The notes below the pieces were generated by a model. That model was not told where the DNA came from, made no database searches, and saw only the letters and a list, made by a program, of their open reading frames with translations. DNA of 64,000 bases from Hypomyces perniciosus (lineage: Eukaryota > Ascomycota > Sordariomycetes > Hypocreales > Hypocreaceae), in assembly GCA_008477525.1 (NCBI GenBank), contig SPDT01000002.1:186001-250000 (forward strand), in the 5' to 3' direction. A program made the position numbers and the translations under genes. This document shows, in pieces, positions 25,761 to 38,913 of the stretch. Position 1 is the stretch's first letter; the number at the start of each line of letters is the position of its first letter.

Positions 25761-28700
25761 AAACCCTCTTTATAAGTATTCGCGAACGAAAGTAGCAAAT
25801 CTCAACAAAACGCTTTTCCTATTAATCCCCTTAATACCAGTATAATAATATTTAAGGAAAATGTAAATAATATAGGAAAATAGCGGAAAAAGTATTATTA
25901 AAAGAAAGAAAAAAAAAAAAGGGAAAGAAAATTAAAAGTAAAACTACTGCCATTTATATTATTAATTCCTCTTTATCTAATCTATATTAAATTATTCCCT
26001 TTTTATTAGAATTATTGTAATTAAATAGTCCCCTTTTATTAATCTCTTTATTACCAGGCATTTTAAGCTATTATCTGCTTATTTTATATCAGTTATCCTA
26101 TTATTTATATAGGTATATAAACTTGTTCTTAGATATTATCTTAAGCCGATTTGTCTATTAGCTTAAGTAAGGTTAAGCTGTAGTATATATTTAAAGCTGT
26201 AATTTACTGGATTTAGGAATACTAAAGTGCAGTTTTCCCTATTACTGCTGTAAAGGCTACTATTATAGCTTACCCTCTTTCGCCTAGTTTTAACAAAGCC
26301 TTCTTATTATCCTTAATTGCTTACCGGTTAAGTTTAGTAGTAACTCTTAAAACTCTTTTATCCTTTAAGTCTTAGTCGTCCTTTAATGCATTAAAAGAGC
26401 TATTATTTTCTTTAAAGGAAACCGACTCTGCGTTTAAGGTTTTAGTATTATTAGTAATAGCTAGTATAATTAGCGGGGGTTTTATAGGTTATAGTATTAC
26501 TGAGAAATGCATTAACCTACTCCTAATTGCCGGTCCTGCTACTGTTTTTACAAAAAACACTGCTTATATTACTAGGCTAGTAGTATTATTTTATTTCTTT
26601 ACTATTAATATTATTTGCAGAGTAAGGGAAAATATTTTTCTTTTCCTTTACTGCGACTGGCTCGGCTATATAGCTAAAGGTGCAGGTATTATTAGTATAG
26701 GAAGTTGCGTTCTAGGTGCTGGCTACTGTTATTAGAATCTTCTTTAGATGCCTAGAGGTAAGAAGGCAATTAATTATTAAGAAAGACTATTATTATAACA
26801 AATTAACCTATTCTCCTTTATAGGGTCGTTTACTAGTACTCTTAAGTTAGCTAAGCATTAACTATTAATTTTTATTATATTCCTCCTATAAGTTATTCCG
26901 GGAAAAGCCTATTAGCCTTAATTTAACTCAATTAAATAGTACTTAATTAAAAAAGGTAAAATATCTTTAATATTTATCCTAGAATTTATAATAGTAAGTT
27001 TATTTACTATTAAGGATTAATGTAAAACTTAAATAATATTTATATAGTTTTTGGCTAAGTATTTAAGGTATAGGTACTAGCACTAATCCTAGAGTAGAAG
27101 TTTAAATCCCTTTAAGTTAGTCGTTCTATGCTTTCTAAGGCTAAAGGAGATAGGGATCCCGCTTAAAGATCCTGCCAGTTAACTTAATTTAACGCTAATA
27201 AGTCTATAGAGTATTTACTGGATCTAGAATAGGCTTAAATAGCTATATTTATCAGCTCTAGGTTATTCTATATACAGGACTATATAAAAGCTAAATGAAT
27301 AGGGAAATCCGGCTTTCTTGATTATATAGGCCTATAAATCGAGAAACTGCTGCGCTTAGCGCTTATAGTTATATCTATAAGAGTTAAAGTAATAAAAGTA
27401 CCTGCATTTATTAAAAATATAAATATACTAGTGTTTAAAGAAATAAATTAACTTTATAAAAATTTATTATCTTTTAGTAAAGTGCTAAAAGTTTTATAGT
27501 CTATTAAGAATATTAAAAGCTTAAAGTACTATTTAATTAAAGGCAAAGGCACCTTTAAAAGTATCTATAGGTACTATTATTTTAGTTTAGGCTGCTTTAA
27601 TAGTTACTAATTCTTTTATTACTATATAAAGTATTACCTTTAAAGTAAAGTTTAATGCTTATCTTTTATAGGAAAGGTTATATAAAAAGTTATAGACGTT
27701 TTTAATATAAAAGCGCTATTTATTTACCTTAAAGTTAAATATTAATGTAAGATTCTTATAGTAAATATAGCTTAAAGTAATTATTGTTTTAACTGGTAGT
27801 TATAGGTAGCTAATAGTATATTAGTTAACTTGAGGGTAGATTTATAATAGTTAATAGCTATATTAATTTGCAATAAGACTAATAGTAAGGTTTTATTTAT
27901 TTAGCTTAAAGAAGTTCCTAGCGCAGTTTAGGGATATTTGGCTAATATAGCAGGGGAGTAGAGTTCTTAGCTTATCTTTTATAGGCTAGAAAAATAAAGT
28001 AAAAGGGTAAAGGTCTTTCTTTAAATGGGATATTATAGTAGAGAAAGAAGAAGGGTATAATTAAATAGTTTTAAAGTAGGATTTAAAGTAAAGGTAATAT
28101 TTTAGTTATAGTAAAACGGGATTATATTTAGGTGGATAAAGAGAAGAAAGAGAGGCAGAGTATAATATTATTTTTGTCTTTTTATAGGTATAGGTGTATG
28201 GTTTAGTGTATAGGGTGGTTTTTTTATTATATATAAATTACTATTCCTTTAAACTAGCCTTTATAACTTGTTTATTTTTTTATTTTCTTTTTTCTCTTTT
28301 TTTTTCTTTTCCTTTTAATTTTTCTTTAACTATTATTTAATTATAGAGGATTCCGCTAGAAAAGCCTGCTATTAGTTGCCTAATATGGCTGACTTTATCG
28401 ATATACCTGTTATAGGCGAGAAAACCTTTAGCGAGATTTCTTTGTCTTGGAAAGGTTAAACCCAGCTTTATTTCTCTATTTAGCTGTTTACTTTAAATAA
28501 GGCTTTAGTAAGTGGGTATTATTTAATTGGCGTTTTTATTTTGACTTTATTTAGGTCTGAGAGTGTTTTGCTGTTTAGATTGTAGGTAGTGTTAATATCG
28601 GTTAATTGAATTTACTAATTTATTTAGAGATTACTTTCTCCCTTTTATTTATATTATCCTTATCGCTTTTATTGTTTATAAAAGGTTATACCTTTAAGGA

Positions 28701-29700
28701 ATATTTTTAGCGCTATGCTTTTAAAAGCTTTTAATTATATTTTTAGAACGTTACGCGCGCTATTAAAGGAAAGCTTCTTAAGCCTGTCTATATCCTAGCA
28801 GAGATTTTATATATTTATAGGTGGTTCTTTTATGCTTGTTTTAAGCGGATAGAGTGTGTTAAGGCCTTGTTTATATTGTTTTATAGACAGCGCAATCTTT
28901 AGTTCTGCCAGGGGTGCCTTCAGACTTAGTCTATTACTATTATAACTGCTAAGGAATATATTTTATTCCCTTTTTACGACTGTATCTTTATCCTAGGTTT
29001 TTAATAAAGGGACTATTTAAATTGCCTTTAATCCAGGGCCTTTTTTATACTTGGCGATATTTTCCTGGTTACTAGCCTTAATAAGGTGACCGAGGTATAG
29101 CTACTACTTTCCTTAAGAAGGATTAGACACTTACTTCTATTAGGCTAGTAGTCTTTAGTTATCTTAATCCTTTAATAGCCCCTTGTTTTATAAAAGACTT
29201 TCTTTATTTTAAAGGAAACGAAAAGGCAGAAAGTTAAGCGATTTGGCAAGTTTAAAAGTTTATCTCAGCTTTTACTATTAAGAAATAAGCAGTTAATAAG
29301 GAAATATAATTAATAAATTATTTAATCTTGCAGTTCTCTTCTTTATAGTATACCTAAATTATATTTTTTATAGGCAGGGCAGTAGACTTTAATTGGCGGC
29401 TATCTCCTCCCCTTTAAAAACAATACCTAGCAGCTGTTTTTTAAAAATATTACTGCTTATCCTCCCCTATATATCCTTTATATAGAGGTAGTTATCCCGA
29501 TTTATCTGGTTTATTCCAGGAATAGCTACTTTAAAGTGTTATAAAGGACTGCGTTTTAGTCGGAATATCTCTTTTTCCTTTAACTTATAAGCATATACCT
29601 TAGTTTTTAGCTGGATTATTTAATTTTATTAACTATATATTCCTTTAATAGTTAAAGAGTTACTATAAAGCTTTTTAAGTTTTTAATTATTAATAACCTT
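25761..29700 (+). other. Unexplained plus-strand coding-like stretch inside Gypsy-C
   Basis: Between the 3' LTR and the end of pol lies about 4 kb that reads best on the plus strand, against pol. For example, 28,388 onward gives M-A-D-F-I-D-I-P-V-I-G-E-K-T-F-S-E-I-S before the first TAA, and about 27,160-27,360 gives another protein-like run with stops mostly at probable CAA/CAG or TGG positions. No family was recognised. It could be an antisense ORF of the element, captured host sequence, or a further degraded element. A T-rich tract occurs at about 28,260-28,325. Confidence 0.4.
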
Positions 29701-31989
29701 AATTATCGCTCTATTAACCACTTTATTTTTAAGTAAGTCCTTATCTGCCTTTAAGTCTTAATCTATAAAAGTCTCTTTATTATCTTTAACTACCTACTAG
29801 CTGAATTTATCTTTTATAAACTTCTTTAAATGTTTACCTAGGTAAGTTTTATTAAATAGAACCTTATTTAATGTTTTTAGTTTATATACTCTTATTATAT
29901 CTACTTAAAACTTAATCTTAAATAGGCTTAGTTAATATATCTTTAGTTTTATATCTTTTAAAAGGTCCCTTTAATACTTTGTATTGTAAAGTAAAATAAA
30001 ATTGCTAGGGAAGAATAGTTTAGCTGCTTTCTGCAGTAAATATTAATTATTAGCATTTATCCTTTTAGCCAATATTTAGCGAAATGCAGTTACTCTTTCC
30101 TAGGCTATTTTAATATTTCCCTTTTTTCTTTTAAGTATATAAATACACGCTATTAATTAATCTTCTATTATATAGACTTTATTTTAGTTAATTAGCCACT
30201 AAGTAGGTAGTTTTACCTTTAAGGGAAAAATCAGTTCCCAGCTAAATAATAGGTAAAACGCAGAGTACCTTGTCGAGCTTTTTACTGTATATCTATCAGC
30301 TATAATCGCTTTATCTAAGTTCTAAACCTACTTTTTATTAAGCCTGGCTATCTTTATTAGTGCTAATATTAAGCTTTAATAGCCAACCTTTACTGCAGCG
30401 TTAACTTTAAGGTTATATATTAATATCTAAATAATCTTAACTCTTAGATTAATTAATACCTTTAAAAGTATTTTTTTTATTTCTAGTCTTTTATTTATAA
30501 TAGCTTAAATTATTATATTAAATTGGTATATTTATTTAAGTATAAACTTTATTATTATTGCTAATAATAAAGTAGGTATAGGTTTTACTTTTATTTATCT
30601 ATAAAAGTTATATCTTCCTTTAAATAGGTAGATATATCTATAGTTACTTGGGATATATTAGGTATTAAAATGGACCTTCTCTATAAGCCTAGTTGGTTTT
30701 ATTATAATAGCTAGCTTTTTAAGGTAGTGTAGATTAAAGCCTTAACACTAAAGGCATAATATAACTGCCTTATATATATTATTTTACATTTGCGGCTACT
30801 AGTATCTTTCCTTTAAGAACTAGAAAGTTACCTTTTAGCCTTTATAGCCTATTTTAGTATAATACTGCTAGACACCTGTTTTCTTTAAGGTTAAGCTGTT
30901 AAAGATAAGTGCAGGTTAGCGGTAGTATTTTATTAGTCTTGCCTATAACTTCCTATCTTTTATAATAAACCTTTTTACTTTATTCCTAAATTGCTAGAAG
31001 TCTGCAGTTAAAAGATTAAATAGTCTCTATATTGTTTAGAGGTATTGCGTAATTTATTAAGACTCTTTACTATACTCCTCCCTTAATAGTATAAACGAAA
31101 TCGTGCCTAAGTGTATATCTATAAAATCTTCTAAGTCCCCTTTTTTCTTAGCTTTAGCTTTATCTATAGCAGTTACTGGTTTATAGGATAAAGCGTCTGC
31201 TATAATATTTTCTTTCCTAAGGATATACTTAATAGTAAAGTTAAAAAGAAGGATATAACTAATCTATTAGGTTATATACCCGCTAAGGATATTATTAATT
31301 CCACTATTTATTTAATTAATAACTACTTTAGCGTTTATTTCTAGTATAAATAGAAGCCTGTAGATATAAGTATATAGCCTTTTAAAGGCTTAGAGTAAGG
31401 CTTTGCATTTTTTTTTATAGCGTTATACTTTATTTCCGATAAAAGCCAGCATTTACTTTTATATTAAATTAATTATCTTTTCCTTTCTATAATCTATATT
31501 AAGATAGCCCCCTAGTTTACTATACTAGCATTAACTATAAGGATTACCTCCCTATATCCCTTACTTACATTTAATATTACTAGTATTAGGGCAGAAGTAA
31601 TAAGCTTTTTAAGTTTATCTATAGTTTACTATTATTCCTTAGTTTATTTCTAAAGGGCATTTTTCTTTAATAGGGTTATTAAAGGCTTAGTAATCTACGC
31701 GAAATGTTTAATCCAGTATCTATAATAGCCAACTAGACTAAAGAAAGATCAAACTTTATTAATAGTTTTACAGTTCTTTTATTCTTTGATTTTAATAATT
31801 TTGCCTATAGCTAGTTAGCGCCTTTCTATTCCATACAGGTACCCTACTAACTCCGCAGATTTTTAATAAAAGATTAATTTTACTGCTGAAATTATATATC
31901 CTAATAGTTTAATATTTATTAGGGTTTTATCTAGGTTTTGCAGATACTTTAAGATATAGTATTGAACTTTAAGTATTGCTTCTTTACTG

Positions 31990-32400
31990 CTATATATAGA
32001 CTTTAAACCTTATACCGCAATATCGTCTAAAAATAGTCAGTAAACTATAAGTATAAGATTAAATAGTATTTAAAGAATAATATACTGAAATTGCGCTATT
32101 AAGTTTATAGCGCCTATTAGAAAAGTATAGTATCTTAAAAGGCTAATAGGGCTTGCAAATATAGTTATATTTTAGCTTTTCTCGTTAAAAGGGATTTAAT
32201 TATAGCCTAAAAAAAGTCTAGTAATAATAGTATTATATAACCTGTAAAGTCCTTGCTAAATTAATTTGCGCTTAGGGGAATAAAGGCGTCCTTAATAGTC
32301 ACTTTGTTTATTTATATAATAGAGTTAATAAGGCGAAGGCCGCTATTTTTTTTCTATATTAGGAAAAACAGGTTTCTATATAGCCTATAGCTTTCCTTTA
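31990..32400 (-). pseudogene. Reverse transcriptase relic, Gypsy-C, catalytic FLDD kept
   Basis: Minus-strand translation gives the reverse transcriptase palm in order, ending with P-F-F/L-x and F-L-D-D-I-A-V at 32,022-32,033. Unlike the other reverse transcriptases in this window, the two catalytic aspartates are unchanged. Stops still interrupt the frame, most at places where CAA/CAG would fit. Confidence 0.75.
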
Positions 32401-35400
32401 AAAGACTTTTTTTAATGTATATTTATAGCAGGTTAACTATTTTCTTCTCTATACCCTTAAAGATTAGGATACTACTGCTTTGCTAAGCGTTATACTTTAC
32501 TATATAAATAGTTTATAATAGGGCAATCTTAAGGTCCAGCTTTTTATATTTTGTGAAATCCTAGGAAAGTGCTATTTCCCTGTTTTTTAGGATTTGCATT
32601 AAGATTGCAGTTTCTTGTATTGTCAGTTTCCCTTCTACTGTCTTTAAGATCGCTGCTAGGCAGTCTAATCTAAATCTTAATTTAGCTTTAATTAATAAGA
32701 ACTTTAGCGTAATATATTTAGTAAACAGGGTATTAAGGTTTAAATTGTCCTTAACTTTATTTTACTTCTTTTATTTTTAATAAAAACTCTTAGCAGGAAT
32801 AAAACTATTAAATAAGGCATTATCTACTAGATAGATTTTTATGCCTTTCTTTTTATATATAGTATTAGTTCTAATCCGCTTGCGCTTCTGCGCTTTCCTT
32901 TAAGACTTTCTTTTTTATTCCTTTACTCCTTTAAATTCCTTTACTGCTTTCTTTATTGCTTTTATTTAATCTTTTAACTTATCGGCTAATAATAGCTAAA
33001 TTAAATCCTCCCCAGCTTACTTTAATAGTCTATATAAAACCTCTTCCTTAAAAGTAAAGTAAAGGTTTTCTAAGCTTTTTTCTGCTTTATTAACTTTATA
33101 CTTAAATATAAAGTTAATATTTATTTTAGCTTTAAGTTATATAACGCCTCTGTTTTATATTCTTAATAGATAGCTCTAATAGCTGGGGTAATAACTTAAA
33201 TATTCTTTATTTTATATTTTATATATAAATCCCTATTCTTTAGCATATAATTAAATATTAACTATATAGTTTAAATAAATAGTATTTTAAAGATAAAGGG
33301 CATTAAGATATTATTAGGTGTAATATAAAATCTAGCTGTTATCTAGGCATTACCTATATATATTTAAATAACAGTTTTACTGTATATATTTACTTGCCTA
33401 TTATTAAATATAATACTGACTGCTTTACAGGAGTATATTATTACACTATATTCTATAGCCAGCCAATAAAAAATAATATTTCCCTCTAACCCTAAGTTTA
33501 TACATATTTTAATAAATATACTATTAGGCTTTCTTAAATGTACCTATATTTGCAGTAGGTCTTGTAAATAGCGGAGGATTTTTCCTATTTAAACTATATA
33601 AATCCAGGTTATAGACTTCTGTAATTAATTTGCTTTATAGTTAACGGCTATATATAGTTGCTTTGGTTTATAAAAGTATATTTCTAAGGGTAGTGATAGG
33701 TTTAGGTCTTTAAGATTAAATAACTCTTTATTTAATAATCCCTCTGCCAGTAAAGGTTACAAGGTTATAGTTTTAAGAGGTTAATCCTATAATAACTGAA
33801 TAACTTATATAGTTGGTTTTGCGCGTGCAGCTATTATATCTAGTCTTTTTAACAGTTTTTCCTTTAAAGGATATTTATATATAGAGATAGATATTATTTA
33901 ATGTAAGGTATATTTAGAGATAGTTAAGTTGGTTTTCCTATAAAACTGTATTTCGGTAATCCTTTATGATTTTGCAATTAAATCTACTTTTAAGGCATTT
34001 GCGAGTTTTAGAATAGTATTTAAAAGAGTGCTAGTTTTAAGCTTAATCGCGTTATCCAGAATTGCTGCTCAGATTATTATCTTAGCTCACTCTGCTCCTA
34101 GTAATTCCTCCTTATTCTTAGCGCCTTTAGTTCTGCCTCTTTTATTGCGTTGCGGTCTAGATGGCGTAGCCTTTAAAGTTATAGGTATAGGGTTTAAATG
34201 CAGTTACTCTTTCTCGATTGGTTTTTCTACCTGGGGCGGTAACAGCTCCTCTTTAGCTTGCTTGTCCGCCTTGTTAATTATGCGAACACGCTTTTATCCC
34301 CTGCCAGTTATAAGGTTGGCGAGGAGAGTCTGATTAAATGATTCCTCGGCTATCTTAGCTAGGTTTATAGAAAAATTCTTAGCCCTTTCTGCTTGTATAT
34401 TATCCCTTTTTTCAGCAATTATTTAATCTCTGCCTGCAAAGCGTATAATATTTATTATTAGTCCCTTTACAGGAATTATATCTAACCTTTATAGTACCCA
34501 GATCTTAAATATCTCTCTATACGCTACTTTATTATAGATAATGCTAAAGAGTTTAGCCTTATAGGTGGTCGGTTCCTAGTCGAAGAAGCTAGGTTTTATC
34601 TTTTTCGCAAGTGACAAGCTTAGGGAAACCTTATTTTAAGCTCTAAATAATTCTACCTAAAGCGCTAGCATTTTTTATATACAGGTCCCGACAGTTATAA
34701 CTAATATAATAAGTCAAGGCGGGACTAGGGTTTTCTACAGGCCTACCTAAGCTATTCTTGCTGCTAGGTTATATATTATAAACCTATAGCCTTTATTATA
34801 GGCTAACTCAGCGCAGTTCTAGGGAAAATAGTCTTTATTTTTATAATACTAGCAGTATTTAATATTAGCAATTGCCTTTAAGTAATTAATAAAGAAAGTA
34901 TTCAGTATATTATTATATAAAGGGTCTATTATATTAATATTATTAATAGTAATTATTAAAGTAAAAGGTCTTTATTTAGGTTTATTGCCACTAATAGTAA
35001 TGCAATAATATTCTTTTTCTTTCAGGTTAATTGCTGTTTCCTTCTGTTAAAGGAGCTAAATCGCTAGTTTATTAAATTTTTTAGATAAAGTATTTATTTA
35101 ATCTTTAAACTGTAAAGTTATAATTAATTCCGCGGGTTTAGGCTATTTTTCTTTTCGCTTTTTTATCCTTAAGCTTAACTTTGATTTAGATAAATCTCAT
35201 AAATCCTTAGTCTTAAATAGTCCTTTATTAAACTTTTAAAAACAGGCTTTTTAAATATTAAGCTCTGCTAGTATTTTATTATAAAAAAGCATTTAAACTT
35301 TAATATATACTAGATCCTCGAAATTGTTAATTTCTTTAATCCCTTTAAAAGCTATTATTAGCCGGAGCAGCTTTAATAGTATTGCTTTCGCGATATTATA

Positions 35401-37041
35401 GGAATATAGTATCGCTATCCTTTAATTTTTCTTATTAAGCTTTTAATAGAGATATTAGTATTAAAGTAACTAATTTATCGCAGACTGCATTCTTATAGGT
35501 TTATAGCGATAAAGGTTTCAGAGTTATACTATATATAATTCCGATCGATCCTTGTTTTATTGCTTATAGTATCGCAAAAGTTCTTTCTTTATTTTATCCT
35601 AGCTAATACTTTCTTTAATAAAAATCTAAACTGTTTTCTATTCCTTTACTTTTATAAACAGTTTTAAGTACCTCCTTTAATCTTTAATTAAGATTCCCTA
35701 ATCTTTTATTTCTTATTTATAGTTTCTCAGGAACTAAAATATATTTTTACTATTAAATTTACTTATAAGGTTAATCCCTATTAATAGCTTTATACCCTAG
35801 ATATTCTTAAAGGCTTAAGTAAAGAAAAGGAACTTTTAGGATAGTGACTTCCCCTTTTCCATTGAAGAGCCTAATCTTTCCCTAGATTTTATTATAATAG
35901 ATATAGAGATTATTAATATTAGGTTAAGTGTATAATTAAATGATTCTTTAGGTTAAGGGGTTAAGGATAAAGTTGCGTCTAATATCCTAGTAAAAGGAGG
36001 TTATCAGTTTAATTCAAACTCTTTTACTTTAAGTTAAAGTAAATTATTAGAGTCTTGATTAAATAGTTCTTTAATAAAAGAATACCTTTTCTCCTATAGA
36101 TCGGAGTTATCTAACTTAAATAACTAGCCTTTAAAGGAGTATTTTTCTCTCGGCTAAAAAAGGGATATATTCCTTTAATAATAGAGCAATAGCAATATAT
36201 TCCGCTAATATAGGGAGTTTTTTTATAAAGAAAAAGGGTTGCGTTTATCTATTTAAAATAAAGAAATTAGCTAGTCTTTTAAGGATAGCTTCCTGTATTA
36301 ATACTAGTTGCAAGATATTAGGTTATTATTATTTTTATATCTTCTTTAAATGTCTTTAATATAAGTAAAGACAGCCTATATATTAGAGATTATAAGAGCA
36401 GTAAAAATAGTGCTTTTATCTAGAGTTAAAAAAAACCCGGCCAGGAATATCAGCAAAACTAAAATAAAGTCTCTATACTAAGAGATTAAATAATTAATAT
36501 ATCCCTTATTGGCCCCCTATAGCCGTTCCACCTATTAACCTACCTACTAGTAAATAAAATAAGGGTTATAATAGTATATTAATAGTTTAAGGGGGCTTAG
36601 GTTATATAATACTAACTATTTTACTTATATATTCGCTTTTACTATAGCGACTAGTCTTTTAGTAATTTTCTTTAAGATCTTAACTTTTAATTAACAGGTA
36701 TTATCGACTAGTAGTTTCTTAAGGTTCCGCTCTTTTATTATATTTTAGCGCATTATGCCTAGGTTAACTAATCCTAATATCTTTTTAGAAATTTCAATTA
36801 AATAACCTGTATTTTTAAAGTTAAATATTATACTAATCTATATCAAATAGTTGCAGAAGGGGTTTTAGGCTGTTTCCCTTAGCTGATTATCTTATATTTA
36901 TATAGAGACTAGGTAAGGCTAGCCTGTAATTCTATTAGTAGTTAGGTGAGGGTAGGTCTTGGTGGCAGCGTAAAAGTGCCCTCAGTAATTACTTTTTAGG
37001 ATATAATCCCTGAGATTTCCCTTTGTCTTGATCACTAGTTT

Positions 37042-37445
37042 TATCGAGGGGGAATTGGCACTCTAAAACACATATACAATATATATACACACCTACATAC
37101 AATAACTGGTATCAAGCGCGGGAACCGCGCTCCTGACAGAACCATAAAGCGGCGATTAAGTAATATAGGGGCTAAAAAGATACTGCGGATTATTTAATTA
37201 TAATACCGGCAGCCAAAAGCAATTAACAGTTACCTTTATATACCTTAGCGACTATATTCTTACAGGTAGGGTTATATATTAAAGGGGGGGAGAAGGTTAT
37301 TGTTTATTAAACTAGGTCTATCTATATGTCTTTATACTCCTGTACTTTCCTAATCCAGTAGCTGCTTAAATAAGCAGCCAACCTTTCTCGGGTAAGCTAA
37401 CAAGAAAAAATGCTAGTGCGTTGGGCATGTCAGTTACCCCCGACA
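37042..37445 (-). repeat. Gypsy-C 5' LTR (right)
   Basis: A 404-bp LTR from TATCGAGGGGGAATTGGC to TTACCCCCGACA, pairing with 25,357-25,760 at equal length. Confidence 0.88.
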
Positions 37446-37466
37446 AACTATAAGAAGGGGGGGTAA

Positions 37467-37692
37467 TATTATAGGCTAGGCTATATCTCCTAAAATTACA
37501 ACTATGCCGAATCCGGAAATACAATTAATACTAGACCGTTTACCTAATTAGGAAACCACCTCAGCCATAACCCTATACACATAACTATATAACGCATATA
37601 TAGCTAGTATAAAGCTTCCTTCCTTTAGCTATAGATAGACAATATAGAAGTGCCCTAACTGTATACTTTCCAGTTAGGCTATACCCGTTACA
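37467..37692 (+). repeat. Gypsy-B 3' LTR
   Basis: A 226-bp LTR from TATTATAGGCTAGG to CCCGTTACA, after the polypurine tract AAGAAGGGGGGG (37,452-37,463) and followed by the second target copy CCTAT (37,693-37,697). Near its end it holds a CCTAACT...AGTTAGG hairpin. Confidence 0.88.
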
Positions 37693-38736
37693 CCTATAAG
37701 CTTTTATTAACTTTTACTAGGATAATTAGGTTTATTAGCTTTTATTAGCCGAGTTTACTGTAAATGATATAATATTTAAAATTACTAATATATTACTGTT
37801 TTTCGCTAAGTATAATTTTAACCTTTACTTAAAGATAAAGCCTTTATAGCCTTGCCTGCTAAACCTTTCTATAGTAAAAAAAAGAAAGTTTTTCCGCGTT
37901 AATACAATTAGTAATTAATTTAAATATATTATTATATAGCTAAAGGCCCTCATTAAAGCTTTAAGAAGAAAATATAAGGAAAACGCAAATGCATAAAGGG
38001 AGGCATTACTAGTTTATACTATTAGGCAGGAAATCTTTATTAATATATAAAATATAAAGACTAACTAGCTAATAAAAAAACTAGATAATAAATAGGCAAG
38101 ACTTTATATAATAATAAAGGTATACCTATAAGCCTGCACTATTAGCCTGCTAGAAAGTATAAAGATTTTCCTAGTTTTATATAACTCCCTTTTATAACCT
38201 AAAACAGTTACTTTACTGCACTTTAAGTAAAAGATAATTAATAAAGCTAAATTAAGGAATATTTAAGGTAAAGTATTAAAAAAAGAAAATAGTATAGATA
38301 AAGTATAAGAGAAATAAGAGTTTAAAGCGCTTTTAGATTATTATAATAATAATAGATTCTATTACTTTATTAAATAGAAATACTATACCGCTATATAATA
38401 ACTAGTTAAAGACTTATAAGGCTAAAAAAGGGCAATATAAAACTTTTATAAAAAAAACCTAAAAAAGCTAGGCCTACTGCAATAAACACTAAAAAGAATT
38501 ATAAAAAAAGAAAAAGAGGAAATAGCTAGAAAAAAACTAATATTTACAGAGCACTAACTGAAAACTATACTGCGCCGAAATCTATGGCTAAATTATATAT
38601 TATTAATATTAAAAACTATATAATTCGCCCTATTTACCTTTATATTAGAAATATTAAAATAAATTACCTGGAATTTCAATTTATATCAGCAATATAGTTA
38701 TTTGCGGCCAAATAGTATAATAAAGAAGGGGGGTAC

Positions 38737-38908
38737 TGTTATAGTACTAACTATAATGCAATATTAATGCCCTGTTATATAAGCTCCGGTTACGTGACTA
38801 GGCCCTAATGCATTCCTAGCTATAGCTTTCCGTAGAGCCTTAGGGCTTTCTTGCTCTCCACAGCACAACAACAATATTTGCCCTGACCTACCTTTCTATA
38901 CCATAATA
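38737..38908 (+). repeat. Gypsy-A copy 1, 3' LTR
   Basis: A 172-bp LTR from TGTTATAGTACTAAC to ACCATAATA, after a purine run at about 38,721-38,733. It is followed by ATAAC (38,909-38,913), the match of 497-501. Confidence 0.92.
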
Positions 38909-38913
38909 ATAAC

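Larger units (their letters stand above)
25357..37445 (-). mobile_element. Gypsy-C, 12-kb minus-strand element nested near the 3' end of Gypsy-B
   Basis: The two 404-bp LTRs (25,357-25,760 and 37,042-37,445) frame 12,089 bp. On the minus strand the reverse transcriptase (about 32,350-31,990) reads, through a few stops, in the order G-Y-I-E-T, I-N-x-V-T-I-K-D-A-F-I-P, N-Q-F-S-K-D-F-A-G-Y, L-L-D-F-F-x-G-Y-N-Q-I-P. The catalytic FLDD is intact at 32,022-32,033. A basic AT-hook-like stretch (R-G-R-T-K-G-A-K-N-K, about 34,092-34,163) lies upstream in the gag side. RNase H and integrase should follow to about 29,700. The remaining 4 kb (25,761-29,700) looks coding on the opposite strand and is not explained. 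I found no clean target duplication. Confidence 0.82.
12700..37692 (+). mobile_element. Gypsy-B chromovirus-like element, host of two further elements
   Basis: This element sits in Gypsy-A copy 1 with target duplication CCTAT at 12,695-12,699 and 37,693-37,697. Its own sequence is in 12,700-16,985, 24,117-25,356 and 37,446-37,692. Reading through stops on the plus strand gives gag (about 12,840-13,700), a CCHC-like zinc knuckle with a first Cys to Tyr change (near 13,735-13,790) and a reverse transcriptase (about 15,310-15,900) whose YxDD reads YFNN (15,705-15,716). RNase H follows, then an integrase split by the Copia insertion, and a chromodomain-like end (about 25,110-25,270, with W-K-G-Y). 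A chromodomain after integrase marks chromoviruses. The polypurine tract is at 37,452-37,463. The 5' LTR is incomplete. Confidence 0.88.
502..38908 (+). mobile_element. Gypsy-A copy 1, outer LTR retrotransposon with nested insertions
   Basis: This is a Ty3/Gypsy-type element with 172-bp LTRs at 502-673 and 38,737-38,908. The 5-bp target duplication ATAAC is at 497-501 and 38,909-38,913. Its own sequence survives in three pieces: 502-5,310, 12,018-12,699 (after the TSD copy 12,013-12,017) and 37,698-38,736 plus the LTR. The pieces line up in order with the uninterrupted Gypsy-A copy 2. Pol runs on the plus strand; the reverse transcriptase block lies near 3,950-4,270, with YxDD reading YPNN at 4,244-4,255. 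Integrase is split between the second and third pieces. Stops occur everywhere, and most differences from copy 2 are G-to-A or C-to-T, as RIP gives. It is more heavily mutated than copy 2, in line with being older. It cannot encode a protein. Confidence 0.9.

Noticed and set aside
34028..34333. Plus-strand open frame of 101 codons
   Set aside because: The opposite strand gives a basic gag-type stretch of Gypsy-C (R-G-R-T-K-G-A-K-N-K), so this is its shadow.
25352..37450. Target duplication of Gypsy-C
   Set aside because: The 5 bp before the left LTR (TATTT) and after the right LTR (AACTA) differ. ACTAT occurs near both ends (25,350-25,354 and 37,447-37,451) but not at the LTR borders, so I do not claim it.
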